Notes under the pieces: model-generated
Seen by the model: the letters and a program-made list of their open reading frames with translations, nothing else
The model's database searches: none
Told to the model about the DNA's origin: nothing
Shown: one piece after another, positions 28,027 through 35,850 of the stretch
How positions within the stretch are numbered: position 1 is the first letter of the stretch
How the letters are laid out: every line of letters starts with the position of its first letter
NCBI RefSeq assembly: GCF_900636535.1
Contig: NZ_LR134289.1
Span: forward strand, 930,001 to 994,000
From: Chryseobacterium gleum
GTDB lineage: Bacteria; Bacteroidota; Bacteroidia; Flavobacteriales; Weeksellaceae
Reading direction: 5' to 3'
DNA length: 64,000 bases
Made by a program: the position numbers and the translations under genes

Positions 28027-28251
28027 TTATCTGTGATGTCCATGACCGTGACCTTTGTGATGTCCATGTCCGCGATCGTCATAAATATACACTTTCTTTA
28101 CCTGGCCTGGTGCGTAGTACCTCGCACTTCCGCCATAATACCTTTTTGCATGACCTGGCGGCATTCTTCTTCCATGATGCTCATGTACCACACAAGAGGA
28201 CAACAACAATGCTACCACAGCTGCTCCTGCGATTTTAAACATACTTTTCAT
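28027..28251 (-). CDS. Small His-rich lipoprotein, paralog 1
   Basis: 74 residues from ATG 28251: MKSMFKIAGAAVVALLLSSC lipoprotein signal (lipobox LSSC, Cys20), then RRMPPGHAKRYYGGSARYYAPGQVKK and a tail of repeated Gly-His (GHGHHKGHGHGHHR) that could bind metal ions. The motif PPGxAKxxYGGSAxxYAPGQVKK is shared with the next gene, so the two are tandem duplicates. An upstream in-frame Met at 28302 would add a non-signal extension and is rejected. Confidence 0.78.
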   Translation of the reverse strand: MKSMFKIAGAAVVALLLSSCVVHEHHGRRMPPGHAKRYYGGSARYYAPGQVKKVYIYDDRGHGHHKGHGHGHHR

Positions 28252-28359
28252 TATTTTCACTTTTTCAATTTCGATAGCGAAATATATCAATGATAATGCC
28301 AAAAAGTATTTAAATCAACATGATGCAGATAAAAATCAACTGTTAATTTTTATTGCTGA

Positions 28360-28545
28360 TTAGTGACCATATCTTTTTTTCACTTGTCCCGGAGCATAAT
28401 CTTTTGCGCTTCCACCGTAGATTTTTTTAGCCTGGCCCGGAGGAAGTCTCTTGGTCTGATATCCATATCCATTGTCATAAGCGACACACGATGTCATCAT
28501 CGCTAATATAATAACAGCTCCTGTAATTTTAATGATACTTTTCAT
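28360..28545 (-). CDS. Small lipoprotein, paralog 2
   Basis: 61 residues: MKSIIKITGAVIILAMMTSC lipoprotein signal (lipobox MTSC), then VAYDNGYGYQTKRLPPGQAKKIYGGSAKDYAPGQVKKRYGH. It shares the PPGxAKxxYGGSAxxYAPGQVKK core with its 28027 neighbour but lacks the His-rich tail. Function of the pair unknown; the short, basic, Tyr/Gly-rich core suggests an envelope-associated role. Confidence 0.78.
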   Translation of the reverse strand: MKSIIKITGAVIILAMMTSCVAYDNGYGYQTKRLPPGQAKKIYGGSAKDYAPGQVKKRYGH

Positions 28546-28635
28546 TATTCCACTTTTTCAAATTTGAGTTAATATAACAATGGTAATGCCAAAAATTTAA
28601 AATTCAGAGTTGAAGGTTGGAATATACTGCCTTTT

Positions 28636-28676
28636 GATCAATGGTCAATTTTGCTTCGCAAGTCCATAATGAATTT
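28636..28676. repeat. AATTTTGCTTTGCAAGT repeat, copy 1
   Basis: ATGGTCAATTTTGCTTCGCA followed by AGTCCATAATGAATT. Related copies are at 52930-52960 and 62045-62095; the common core is GTCAATAGTGAATTTTGCTT. Intergenic. Confidence 0.55.
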
Positions 28677-28744
28677 GTTATGGAGATTAGTTTTGCTTAT
28701 CGACAAAATCATCATTCATCATTCATCAATTATAATTTATAATT

Positions 28745-29236
28745 CTAAATGATTTCACTTCTTTTTTCCATCAGAATAACATCTTTCCATTCTCCATTGA
28801 GCTTTCCGATTTTTTTTCGGATACCTACCATTCTGAAACCGTTTTTCTGATGAAATTTAATAGAAGTTTCATTTTCAGAGAAGATATTGGTCTGTAATGT
28901 CCAGAATCCATGATCTTCACTGTCTAAAATCAACTTTTTAAGCAACACGGAACCCAATCCTTTTCCCTGGTATTCGTTATCAAAATAAATGCTAACTTCT
29001 GCAACTCCCTTGTAACACTCTCTTTTGCTGACGGGTTTTAAGGCGCACCATCCCACAACTTCATTATTTTCATTTTCCAACACCCAGCGGCAGTCGTTAA
29101 AATATCCCATGCTCCAGGCTTCAGCAGTTGGAACTTCTGTCTCAAAAGTGGAAATTCCACCGTCTATTCCCTGGCGGAAAATTTCCAGAACCCTGGCTTC
29201 ATCAGTGGGAAGCATTTCTCTTAATTCGTAATTCAT
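28745..29236 (-). CDS. GNAT N-acetyltransferase (phosphinothricin-acetyltransferase-like)
   Basis: 163 residues from ATG 29236 (MNYELREMLPTDEARVLEIFRQGIDGGISTFETEVP). The acetyl-CoA motif is VAEVSIYFDNEYQGKGLGSVLLKKLI, followed by LQTNIFSENETSIKFHQKNGFRMVGIRKKIGKLNGEWKDVILMEK. This layout matches the phosphinothricin/methionine-sulfoximine acetyltransferase branch of GNAT, but the natural substrate cannot be read from the sequence. Its start lies 5 bp after the stop of the DUF421 gene, so they form an operon. Confidence 0.85.
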   Translation of the reverse strand: MNYELREMLPTDEARVLEIFRQGIDGGISTFETEVPTAEAWSMGYFNDCRWVLENENNEVVGWCALKPVSKRECYKGVAEVSIYFDNEYQGKGLGSVLLKKLILDSEDHGFWTLQTNIFSENETSIKFHQKNGFRMVGIRKKIGKLNGEWKDVILMEKRSEII

Positions 29237-29240
29237 CGTT

Positions 29241-29753
29241 TTAGTGATATTTTCTTTTAATTTTTCTTTTAATTCTTGAATAGTGGGTCTGTTTGCTTTT
29301 TTCGTCCTGAGAAACAACACTGATATTGCCGTCTACTTCCAGTACAGACAGCTTTACATCATCTATATTTTCAATGCCATGCTCCCTTATTGCCTCTTCA
29401 AGTTCGCTTTCTGTTATTTTAACGCGGTTCAGAGCAGCCTGGTCTGTTACTCCATCCCTGATAAGGACCACAGGTTCATCTTCCATCAAGGTCTGAAAGG
29501 AACGGCTGGAAAACATTATCCTTTTTAGAATAAAATTAGCAACAAACAAAACCAATGCCGCAACAATGCCACCCTGCAAAGAAGTATCAGGCCCTACCAT
29601 CGCATTCTGAACGGCATTTGAAATCAGCAGTAAGAGTACTACATCACCTGCATTGAGCTGGGAAAGCTGATTTTTACCAAATAAACGGATGGCAATTACC
29701 ATGAAAAGGTAAACGCAGAGGGAACGGACAGCAACGTTAAGAATAGGATCCAC
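29241..29753 (-). CDS. DUF421 (YetF-like) membrane protein
   Basis: 170 residues. Three hydrophobic segments in the first 85 residues (MDPILNVAVRSLCVYLFMVIAIRLFGKNQLSQL, DVVLLLLISNAVQNAM, LVLFVANFILKRIMF) and a soluble C-terminal domain with EPVVLIRDGV and ELEEAIREHGIENIDDVKLSVLEVDGNISVV, exactly the DUF421/YetF pattern. Function unknown. The GNAT gene follows after 4 bp. Confidence 0.87.
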   Translation of the reverse strand: MDPILNVAVRSLCVYLFMVIAIRLFGKNQLSQLNAGDVVLLLLISNAVQNAMVGPDTSLQGGIVAALVLFVANFILKRIMFSSRSFQTLMEDEPVVLIRDGVTDQAALNRVKITESELEEAIREHGIENIDDVKLSVLEVDGNISVVSQDEKSKQTHYSRIKRKIKRKYH

Positions 29754-29868
29754 AATTTTTTTATCTACTCAAATGTATTGATTTTTGTGATTTGCAAAAA
29801 ATAATTTATTGACGGATTGGTATAAATTTTGACATCTGGACTGTAAATTGACCTTACAAAATACTTCC

Positions 29869-30414
29869 ATGAAAAAATTATTTCTTCTTTCGGGAATCTT
29901 TCTATTATTTGCATCGTGTAAAAAGAATGAAGCACACTGCTCTTTATCTTCTGATGCAGCCATCAATGCAAAAATAAATGAGCTTTATACTACTTACGAA
30001 AAATCTAATGAAGCAATTTACAATCAACCCATTCCGGAAGATTTGTTTTCCGATGATCTGAAAAAAGTTCTGGAAGAGGCTATTAATACTTCAAAAGCAG
30101 ATATAGAGAAGGTAAAAAACAGTGATCATCCTGATGAAAAGCCTTTAATCTTTGAAGGCGCTCTTTTCTCCAGTCTATATGAAGGGTTTACAGATTATAA
30201 AACTAAATCCGCCAGGATAAAGAATACAACAGCAGAAGTACCGGTGGCATTTGAATACAACCTTGCTTCACCGAAAGTAGCATGGACAGATACCATACAT
30301 CTGACAAATACAGGAAAAGAATGGAAGATAGATAATATTACTTTTGATACAATAGGGAATTCCGGGGATCTTAAAGCAAGATTAAAAGAATTTGTTAAAA
30401 GTACAAGACAATAG
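29869..30414 (+). CDS. Lipoprotein of unknown function
   Basis: 181 residues from ATG 29869: MKKLFLLSGIFLLFASC lipoprotein signal (Cys17). The mature part is helical then beta-rich, with a final segment AWTDTIHLTNTGKEWKIDNITFDTIGNSGDLKARLKEFV reminiscent of DUF3828-type domains; that match is tentative. It stands alone, with a terminator directly after its stop. A TTG at 29848 is in frame but gives a worse signal peptide. Confidence 0.72.
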   Translation: MKKLFLLSGIFLLFASCKKNEAHCSLSSDAAINAKINELYTTYEKSNEAIYNQPIPEDLFSDDLKKVLEEAINTSKADIEKVKNSDHPDEKPLIFEGALFSSLYEGFTDYKTKSARIKNTTAEVPVAFEYNLASPKVAWTDTIHLTNTGKEWKIDNITFDTIGNSGDLKARLKEFVKSTRQ

Positions 30415-30415
30415 A

Positions 30416-30446
30416 AAAGCCGCTTATAAAAGCGGCTTTATTTTTT
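30416..30446 (+). terminator. Terminator after the 29.9 kb lipoprotein gene
   Basis: AAAGCCGCTT, loop ATAA, AAGCGGCTTT followed by ATTTTTT. The hairpin ends a few bases before the stop codon of the oppositely oriented small peptide gene, so it may serve both. Confidence 0.85.
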
Positions 30447-30579
30447 ACGGGCATTGAACGATTGGAACATCGCTGCAAATTACTTTATTTGCCCATTCGC
30501 AAAATGTACAGTATTTTACCGGCTCTCCTCCGTTCACTGACTTCAAATCTGATTTTGTCAGTTTCTTTAAATTTTTCAT
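30445..30579 (-). CDS. Double-glycine-leader cysteine-rich peptide (bacteriocin-like)
   Basis: A 44-codon gene. Leader MKNLKKLTKSDLKSVNGG ends in the double glycine at residues 17-18, the classic processing site of peptidase-containing ABC exporters. The predicted 26-residue core is EPVKYCTFCEWANKVICSDV followed by PIVQCP and has four cysteines (24, 27, 35, 43). Such MKNLKKL...GG peptides are common, often annotated as bacteriocin-like, in Chryseobacterium-type genomes. No exporter or modification enzyme lies nearby. A -7-like TAGTTTTG is found at 30603-30610 on the minus strand. Activity, if any, is unknown. Confidence 0.72.
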   Translation of the reverse strand: MKNLKKLTKSDLKSVNGGEPVKYCTFCEWANKVICSDVPIVQCP

Positions 30580-30693
30580 ATAGTTCTAATTTTATGGTAG
30601 CCCAAAACTAAAACATATCTGTTTATTCTTTATTACAATTTAATCATGTAAGGTTTCATTATTCACACATTCATGAATAATATGCAATCAATA

Positions 30694-31098
30694 TTATCTG
30701 CTGTGAATTTCGACTGTCACTGGCATTACATAAGTATAGGCAACCATATTATCAGTCAGTTTTTTTCGGTCTACTCTATAATCAAGATCGCTGAGTACCG
30801 TTTCAATTTCCCTGCTTACGGTTTTGCAGTCTCCTGTAGAATGAACATTAATGATTTTCCCGTTTTTGGCAATATCAAATTTCACCACTGAGTTTACGGT
30901 TCCCTGTTTATAATCAGGATTGGTAAGATCAAAGTTGGCTTCCAGTTTATTTCTGATGTCATTAAACGTTTCACTTCTATTCAGTTGAATTTCCTGAATG
31001 GTACTATGATCTGTAGTCTGAGCCTTAGCAGTGTTTAAAACAGCAGCAAATCCGCAGACAAAAAGTGAAGCAATGCATATTTGAATTCTATTTTTCAT
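30694..31098 (-). CDS. Secreted protein, weak resemblance to TonB C-terminal domains
   Basis: 134 residues with a signal peptide (MKNRIQICIASLFVCGFAAVLNTAKAQ). The middle segment VVKFDIAKNGKIINVHSTGDCKTVSREIETVLSDL has the pattern of TonB-type C-terminal domains (strand, 'xxGxIxxv', helix), but the match is weak. No membrane anchor. It lies upstream of the double-glycine peptide on the same strand, with about 115 bp between them. Confidence 0.65.
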   Translation of the reverse strand: MKNRIQICIASLFVCGFAAVLNTAKAQTTDHSTIQEIQLNRSETFNDIRNKLEANFDLTNPDYKQGTVNSVVKFDIAKNGKIINVHSTGDCKTVSREIETVLSDLDYRVDRKKLTDNMVAYTYVMPVTVEIHSR

Positions 31099-31293
31099 AA
31101 CTAACTGGTTTTAAATATTATACTAACCTATTTTTGTATCTCTTAACCAAAGTTATTAAAAATAATTCATATTAATTTTACATTCAGTTAACATTTAATT
31201 AATATTGAAATATAATTAACTGATTATCAGAGTAATAATTTTTAAAAATAAATGAAAGTTTAATATTGGAGGTAGATTTTTAAGCATAAAAAA

Positions 31294-31315
31294 GGCTAAA
31301 CCTGATAGTTTAGCC
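31294..31315 (-). terminator. Hairpin with minus-strand T tract beside the IS insertion
   Basis: GGCTAAAC, loop CTGATA, GTTTAGCC; on the minus strand it is followed by TTTTTT. No gene ends just upstream of it now, because the IS element lies between it and uvrA, so it may be the original uvrA terminator. Confidence 0.6.
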
Positions 31316-31326
31316 GATTATTATCT

Positions 31327-31329
31327 TAA
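31327..31329. repeat. Target-site duplication TAA, left copy
   Basis: TAA immediately left of the IS3 left end; matches TAA at 32638-32640. Short, so chance identity cannot be ruled out. Confidence 0.6.
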
Positions 31330-31370
31330 TGTCCCGTCCTGAAATAAGTTGACAATTAATCGACTTATTT

Positions 31371-31760
31371 ATGAAAGATCAAGTATTAAAAAGAGAAAAG
31401 CGCACACAAAGAGACTACAGTATAGCCTTTAAATTAAGAATAGTTTCTCAAGTAGAAAACGGCGATTACACTTACAAGCAGGCTCAAAAAGAGTATGGTA
31501 TCCAGGGAAGAAGTACTGTTTTGGTTTGGTTGCGAAGATATGGTAACTTAGAGTGGAGTAAACCTAAACTTCATACTATGCCTAATTCCAAAGAAACACC
31601 AGCTCAAAAAATTAAACGTTTAGAAAAAGAACTAGCTGATGAAAAGCTAAAAACCAAGGTTCTTAATACGATGATTGATATCTCAGATAAACAATATGGG
31701 ACTCAAATCAGAAAAAAGTTTTCCTCCCAACAATCTTCCAACTCCACAGACAAGGAATAA
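31371..31760 (+). CDS. IS3-family transposase OrfA
   Basis: 129 residues. Helix-turn-helix DNA-binding protein (RDYSIAFKLRIVSQVENGDYTYKQAQKEYGIQGRSTVLVWLRRYG) with a Lys/Glu-rich leucine-zipper-like tail (KIKRLEKELADEKLKTKVLNTMIDI). Near the end it reads AGA-AAA-AAG: the A6G at 31712-31718 is a typical IS3 slippery sequence for -1 frameshifting into OrfB, producing the OrfAB transposase. Confidence 0.92.
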   Translation: MKDQVLKREKRTQRDYSIAFKLRIVSQVENGDYTYKQAQKEYGIQGRSTVLVWLRRYGNLEWSKPKLHTMPNSKETPAQKIKRLEKELADEKLKTKVLNTMIDISDKQYGTQIRKKFSSQQSSNSTDKE

Positions 31761-31780
31761 GTATATCAAGACTGTGTAGA

Positions 31781-32608
31781 TTGTTTGGGATAAGCCGTCA
31801 GGCTATTTATCAAGCTAAGCAAAGGATTTTAATCCGGGAAAACCAATTACTGAAGGTAAAATTTCTGGTTCAGGAAATACGAATGAAGTTACCTAAATTA
31901 GGAACAAGAAAACTTTATCATCTTCTTAAAGAACAGCTCATACAGGAAGATGTCAAATTGGGAAGAGATGCTTTATTTGCCTACTTAAAAAGAGAGAATA
32001 TGCTAATCCGTAGACAAAAGAAATATATTAAAACAACATTTTCAAAGCATTGGCTTAGAAAGCATCCCAATCTGTTGAAGGATTTGAGAGTAGAAAAAGC
32101 GGAACAGGTGTTTGTAAGCGATATAACTTATCTTAAAACCAAAGAATCTACATGTTATTTATCTTTGGTAACAGATGCCTATAGTAGAAAGATCATGGGA
32201 TATTCATTAAGTTCAAATATGAACACTGAAAATGTTGCGAAAGCTTTAAAAATGGCAATAAAAAATAGAGGTTCAAGTGGCCCATTAATTCATCATTCAG
32301 ATAGAGGTTTGCAATATTGCTCTGGTTATTACCAGAAAATACTTAATAAGAATGAAATCAAACCGTCAATGACTGATGGTTATGATTGCTATCAAAATGC
32401 ACTGGCAGAAAGGGTGAATGGAATATTGAAACAAGAATTCCTTTTTTATAAAACAAAGAATATGCAAGATCTAAACTCATTAGTAAAAGAAAGTATTTAT
32501 CTTTATAATACTAAAAGACCACATCTAAGCCTTAATATGCAAACTCCAGATAAAGTGCATAAAAAATCCGAAGAAATAAAATATCTCTCCGGATTAAATA
32601 TTGTTTAA
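31781..32608 (+). CDS. IS3-family transposase OrfB (rve integrase core)
   Basis: 275 residues as an independent frame, but open upstream to the slippery site (the frame reads PTIFQLHRQGISISRLCRLFGISRQAIYQ), so the working protein is the OrfAB fusion. DDE catalytic residues: D in VFVSDITYLKTKES, D in HHSDRGLQYCS and E in NALAERVNGILKQEF. The catalytic core is complete, with no internal stop, consistent with a functional transposase. Confidence 0.93.
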   Translation: MFGISRQAIYQAKQRILIRENQLLKVKFLVQEIRMKLPKLGTRKLYHLLKEQLIQEDVKLGRDALFAYLKRENMLIRRQKKYIKTTFSKHWLRKHPNLLKDLRVEKAEQVFVSDITYLKTKESTCYLSLVTDAYSRKIMGYSLSSNMNTENVAKALKMAIKNRGSSGPLIHHSDRGLQYCSGYYQKILNKNEIKPSMTDGYDCYQNALAERVNGILKQEFLFYKTKNMQDLNSLVKESIYLYNTKRPHLSLNMQTPDKVHKKSEEIKYLSGLNIV

Positions 32609-32637
32609 TTTATGTCAACCTATTTTAGGACGACTCA

Positions 32638-32640
32638 TAA
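32638..32640. repeat. Target-site duplication TAA, right copy
   Basis: TAA immediately right of the IS3 right end; matches 31327-31329. Confidence 0.6.
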
Positions 32641-32728
32641 TTTTTAATTTGAAAGTTGATCAATATTCTGAAATAAATTATTTAGATTCCTTCGGAATGA
32701 AAAAATACTGCATACTTTTATAAATATT

Positions 32729-35560
32729 CTATTCCAATTCCCTCTTTAAGAATTTCCCTGTCAGGCTTTTCTTAGACTTCACAATTTCCTCAGGAGTTCC
32801 CTGTGCAACGATCTGTCCGCCATGTTTTCCTCCCTCAGGTCCAACATCAATAATATGGTCGGCTAATTTGATCACATCCATATTATGTTCAATGATGATG
32901 AATGAGTTTCCAAGTTCTACCAATTGATTAATAGCATCCATAAGGATTTTTACGTCTTCGAAATGCAATCCTGTTGTTGGTTCATCAAGGATATAAAGGG
33001 TGTTTCCGGTTTGTCTTTTTGCCAGTTCGGTTGCCAACTTGATACGCTGTGCTTCACCTCCTGAAAGAGTTGTGGACTGCTGCCCAAGGGTAATATATCC
33101 TAATCCTACATCCTGCAATGTTTTCACTTTTGAAAAAATCTTAGGAATCGGCTGGAAGAAATCTACCGCTTCATCAATCGTCATATCCAGTACATCAGAA
33201 ATCGATTTTCCTTTGTAACGGACTTCCAGAGTTTCCCTGTTGAAGCGTTTTCCGTTACATGTTTCGCAATGAACATACACGTCCGGAAGGAAATTCATTT
33301 CAATCACTTTCAATCCTCCACCCTGACAGGTTTCGCATCTCCCGCCTTTCACGTTGAAAGAGAATCTTCCCGGTTTATATCCCCGGATTTTACTTTCCGG
33401 CAGTTCAGCAAAAAGATTTCGGATATCCGTAAACATTCCGGTATAGGTTGCCGGGTTTGAACGTGGAGTTCTTCCAATTGGTGTCTGATCTACGTCTACA
33501 ATTTTATCGATATTCTCTAATCCTTCAATTTTTTTGTAAGGTAACGGCTCCTGAACCGCTCTGTAGAAATGTTTGTTTAGGATTGGATACAAAGTTCCAT
33601 TAATCAGAGACGATTTTCCGCTTCCTGAAATTCCGGTTACAACAACCAGTTTTCCAAGAGGAATATCCAGGGTTACATTTTTAAGATTGTTTCCTGTAGC
33701 TCCTTTTAATACAATATTTTTACCGCTTCCTGCTCTTCTTACTGCAGGAATTTCAATCTTTCTTTTACCATTGATATATTGAGCCGTGATGGTATCTGCT
33801 TTCACCAGATCTTTCGGTTTCCCCTGCCAAAGGATCTCTCCACCGAATTTTCCGGCTTTAGGACCAATATCCAACACCTCATCGGCTTCCAGAATCATGT
33901 CTTTATCATGTTCTACCACCAATACAGAGTTTCCGATATCTCTGAGGTTTTTCAGTGAGTTGATCAGCCTTTCATTATCTCTCTGGTGAAGTCCGATGCT
34001 TGGTTCATCAAGGATATATAAAACATTCACCAGCTGAGATCCGATCTGTGTTGCCAGACGGATTCTCTGTGATTCTCCTCCTGAAAGGGTTTTTGAACTT
34101 CTGCTCAGACTTAAATAATCCAACCCTACATCCAGCAAAAACTGAAGCCTGGTTTCGATTTCTTTTAAGATCTCATGAGCGATGATTTTATTTTTTTCTG
34201 AGAATTTATCTTTAACATCAGCCAGCCAGTCTTTTAAATCCGCTAAGCTTAAAGCATTGACTTCTGCAATGTTTTTTCCATCAATTTTAAAACTTAAACT
34301 TGAAGGCTGAAGGCGGGTGCCACTACATTCCGGGCAGGTTTCTTCTGTCGTAAAATGTCTTTCCAATAAAACAGCTTCATATGAGTCTCTGTCATCAATA
34401 ATCTCCTCCATGAAAGCAATCAGACCATCGAAACCTATTTTTATTTTTTTGGTAATTCCGGCGTATTTCAGATCTTTATTGAACTCTTTATGACATCCAT
34501 TGTAGATATAATCCAGTGCTTCTTCCGGAATATCTTTTAAAGGTGTTGTTAATCCCAATCCGAAAATCTCAAGGATGTTTTTAATCTGTGACAGTATCCA
34601 TTTGTTAGATTTGATATCTTCCAATGGTAATAATCCTCCCTGATTAATGGATAGTTTTGGATTGTCTACGAAATAATCTGTATTGATCTTTTTGATGGTT
34701 CCCAACCCTTTACAGTTCGGACAGCTTCCTTTCGGTGAGTTGAATGAAAAAGTATTTGGTTCAGGCAGTGCCAGAGAGTGTCCGGTTTCTGCATCCATCA
34801 GGTTTTTCGAAAAGTACTCAATATCTGTACTTCCCAGCTTCTGGATACCGATAATTCCTTCTCCCATTTCCATTGCGGTACGCAATGATTTCTCCATCCT
34901 GCTTTCTGAGGCATTTTCCCCGATGATCCAACGGTCAATGACAATATCAATATCGTGGGTTTTATAACGGTCAAGTTTTAAATCATATTCAATATCCTGC
35001 AGCTCACCGTCAATTCTTGCCTGTCCATATCCTTTTTTAGCCATCTGAACAAAAAGTTCATGATAATGCCCTTTTCTGGAACGCACCACTGGTGCCAAAA
35101 GCATGATCTTCTCCTTTTTATAATTTTCTTTGATGGTTTCCAGAATCTGCTCTTCGGTATAACTCACCAATTTCTGTCCTGTAGACAGAGAGTAAGCATC
35201 CGAAACTCTTGCATACAGTAGACGCAGAAAGTCATACAACTCGGTAACCGTTCCTACGGTAGAACGCGGATTTTTATTGGTGGTCTTCTGCTCAATGGCT
35301 ATAACTGGAGAAAGTCCTTCAATTTTGTCTACATCAGGACGCTCCAATCCGCCCAGAAACTGGCGTGCATAAGCAGAGAATGTTTCAATATAACGACGCT
35401 GGCCTTCTGCAAAAATGGTATCAAAAGCCAATGATGATTTTCCACTTCCGGAAAGGCCGGTAATCACGACCAATTCGTTGCGTGGAATTTTTACGTTAAT
35501 ATTTTTAAGGTTATGTTCACGTGCCCCGTAAACTTCTATATATTCTGTTGATTTACTCAT
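32729..35560 (-). CDS. uvrA: UvrABC system protein A (excinuclease subunit A)
   Basis: Damage-recognition ATPase of nucleotide excision repair. 943 residues, full length. Two ABC-type ATPase modules: Walker [15 protein letters not shown] at the N-terminus and [14 protein letters not shown] in the second half, with signatures [12 protein letters not shown] and [12 protein letters not shown]. Zinc-finger cysteine pairs [25 protein letters not shown] and CETCNGKR are present. The start [21 protein letters not shown] is typical. A TATTTTTG -7 box lies at 35596-35603. Not in an operon. Confidence 0.98.
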   Translation of the reverse strand: MSKSTEYIEVYGAREHNLKNINVKIPRNELVVITGLSGSGKSSLAFDTIFAEGQRRYIETFSAYARQFLGGLERPDVDKIEGLSPVIAIEQKTTNKNPRSTVGTVTELYDFLRLLYARVSDAYSLSTGQKLVSYTEEQILETIKENYKKEKIMLLAPVVRSRKGHYHELFVQMAKKGYGQARIDGELQDIEYDLKLDRYKTHDIDIVIDRWIIGENASESRMEKSLRTAMEMGEGIIGIQKLGSTDIEYFSKNLMDAETGHSLALPEPNTFSFNSPKGSCPNCKGLGTIKKINTDYFVDNPKLSINQGGLLPLEDIKSNKWILSQIKNILEIFGLGLTTPLKDIPEEALDYIYNGCHKEFNKDLKYAGITKKIKIGFDGLIAFMEEIIDDRDSYEAVLLERHFTTEETCPECSGTRLQPSSLSFKIDGKNIAEVNALSLADLKDWLADVKDKFSEKNKIIAHEILKEIETRLQFLLDVGLDYLSLSRSSKTLSGGESQRIRLATQIGSQLVNVLYILDEPSIGLHQRDNERLINSLKNLRDIGNSVLVVEHDKDMILEADEVLDIGPKAGKFGGEILWQGKPKDLVKADTITAQYINGKRKIEIPAVRRAGSGKNIVLKGATGNNLKNVTLDIPLGKLVVVTGISGSGKSSLINGTLYPILNKHFYRAVQEPLPYKKIEGLENIDKIVDVDQTPIGRTPRSNPATYTGMFTDIRNLFAELPESKIRGYKPGRFSFNVKGGRCETCQGGGLKVIEMNFLPDVYVHCETCNGKRFNRETLEVRYKGKSISDVLDMTIDEAVDFFQPIPKIFSKVKTLQDVGLGYITLGQQSTTLSGGEAQRIKLATELAKRQTGNTLYILDEPTTGLHFEDVKILMDAINQLVELGNSFIIIEHNMDVIKLADHIIDVGPEGGKHGGQIVAQGTPEEIVKSKKSLTGKFLKRELE

Positions 35561-35721
35561 AATTTGGGGTGACTTTGCCAGAAAATCACAACGTGCAAAA
35601 ATACGAAATTTTATAGACTTTTTTTGAATATAAAAGGGATAAAAGTTTCATAAAAAATTCTTAGTTTTTGTTAATGGAGTAAATAAGAAATTGTTGAATT
35701 TCTACAGAATGATTTATATAT

Positions 35722-35785
35722 TTTGGCTAAAGCCATTTGAAAATATGATCTATTAAAAAACGGGCTAAAGCCCGTTTCTATTGAT
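35722..35785 (+). repeat. REP-like element, GGCTAAAGCC family, copy 2
   Basis: TTTGGCTAAAGCC, AT-rich spacer, ACGGGCTAAAGCCCGTTTC and TATTGAT. Same order and orientation as at 2076. It lies between uvrA and tssF. Confidence 0.75.
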
Positions 35786-35850
35786 ATTATTCAAAAATGC
35801 CATAATTAATACGGCATTTATATTTTAAACTGATTTATTTTCTTTAAAGA

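Larger units (their letters stand above)
31330..32637 (+). mobile_element. Complete IS3-family insertion sequence
   Basis: 1,308 bp. Imperfect terminal inverted repeats: left TGTCCCGTCCTGAAATAAGT + TGACA; right (reverse complement) TGAGTCGTCCTAAAATAGGT + TGACA. The ends are TG...CA and it is flanked by a 3-bp TAA direct repeat (31327-31329 and 32638-32640). It encodes orfA and orfB in a -1 relation with an A6G slippery site at 31712-31718. All parts look intact, so it may be active. Confidence 0.9.

Noticed and set aside
29769..29966. 65-codon minus-strand frame upstream of the DUF421 gene
   Set aside because: Antisense to the lipoprotein gene starting at 29869; no signal peptide or motif.
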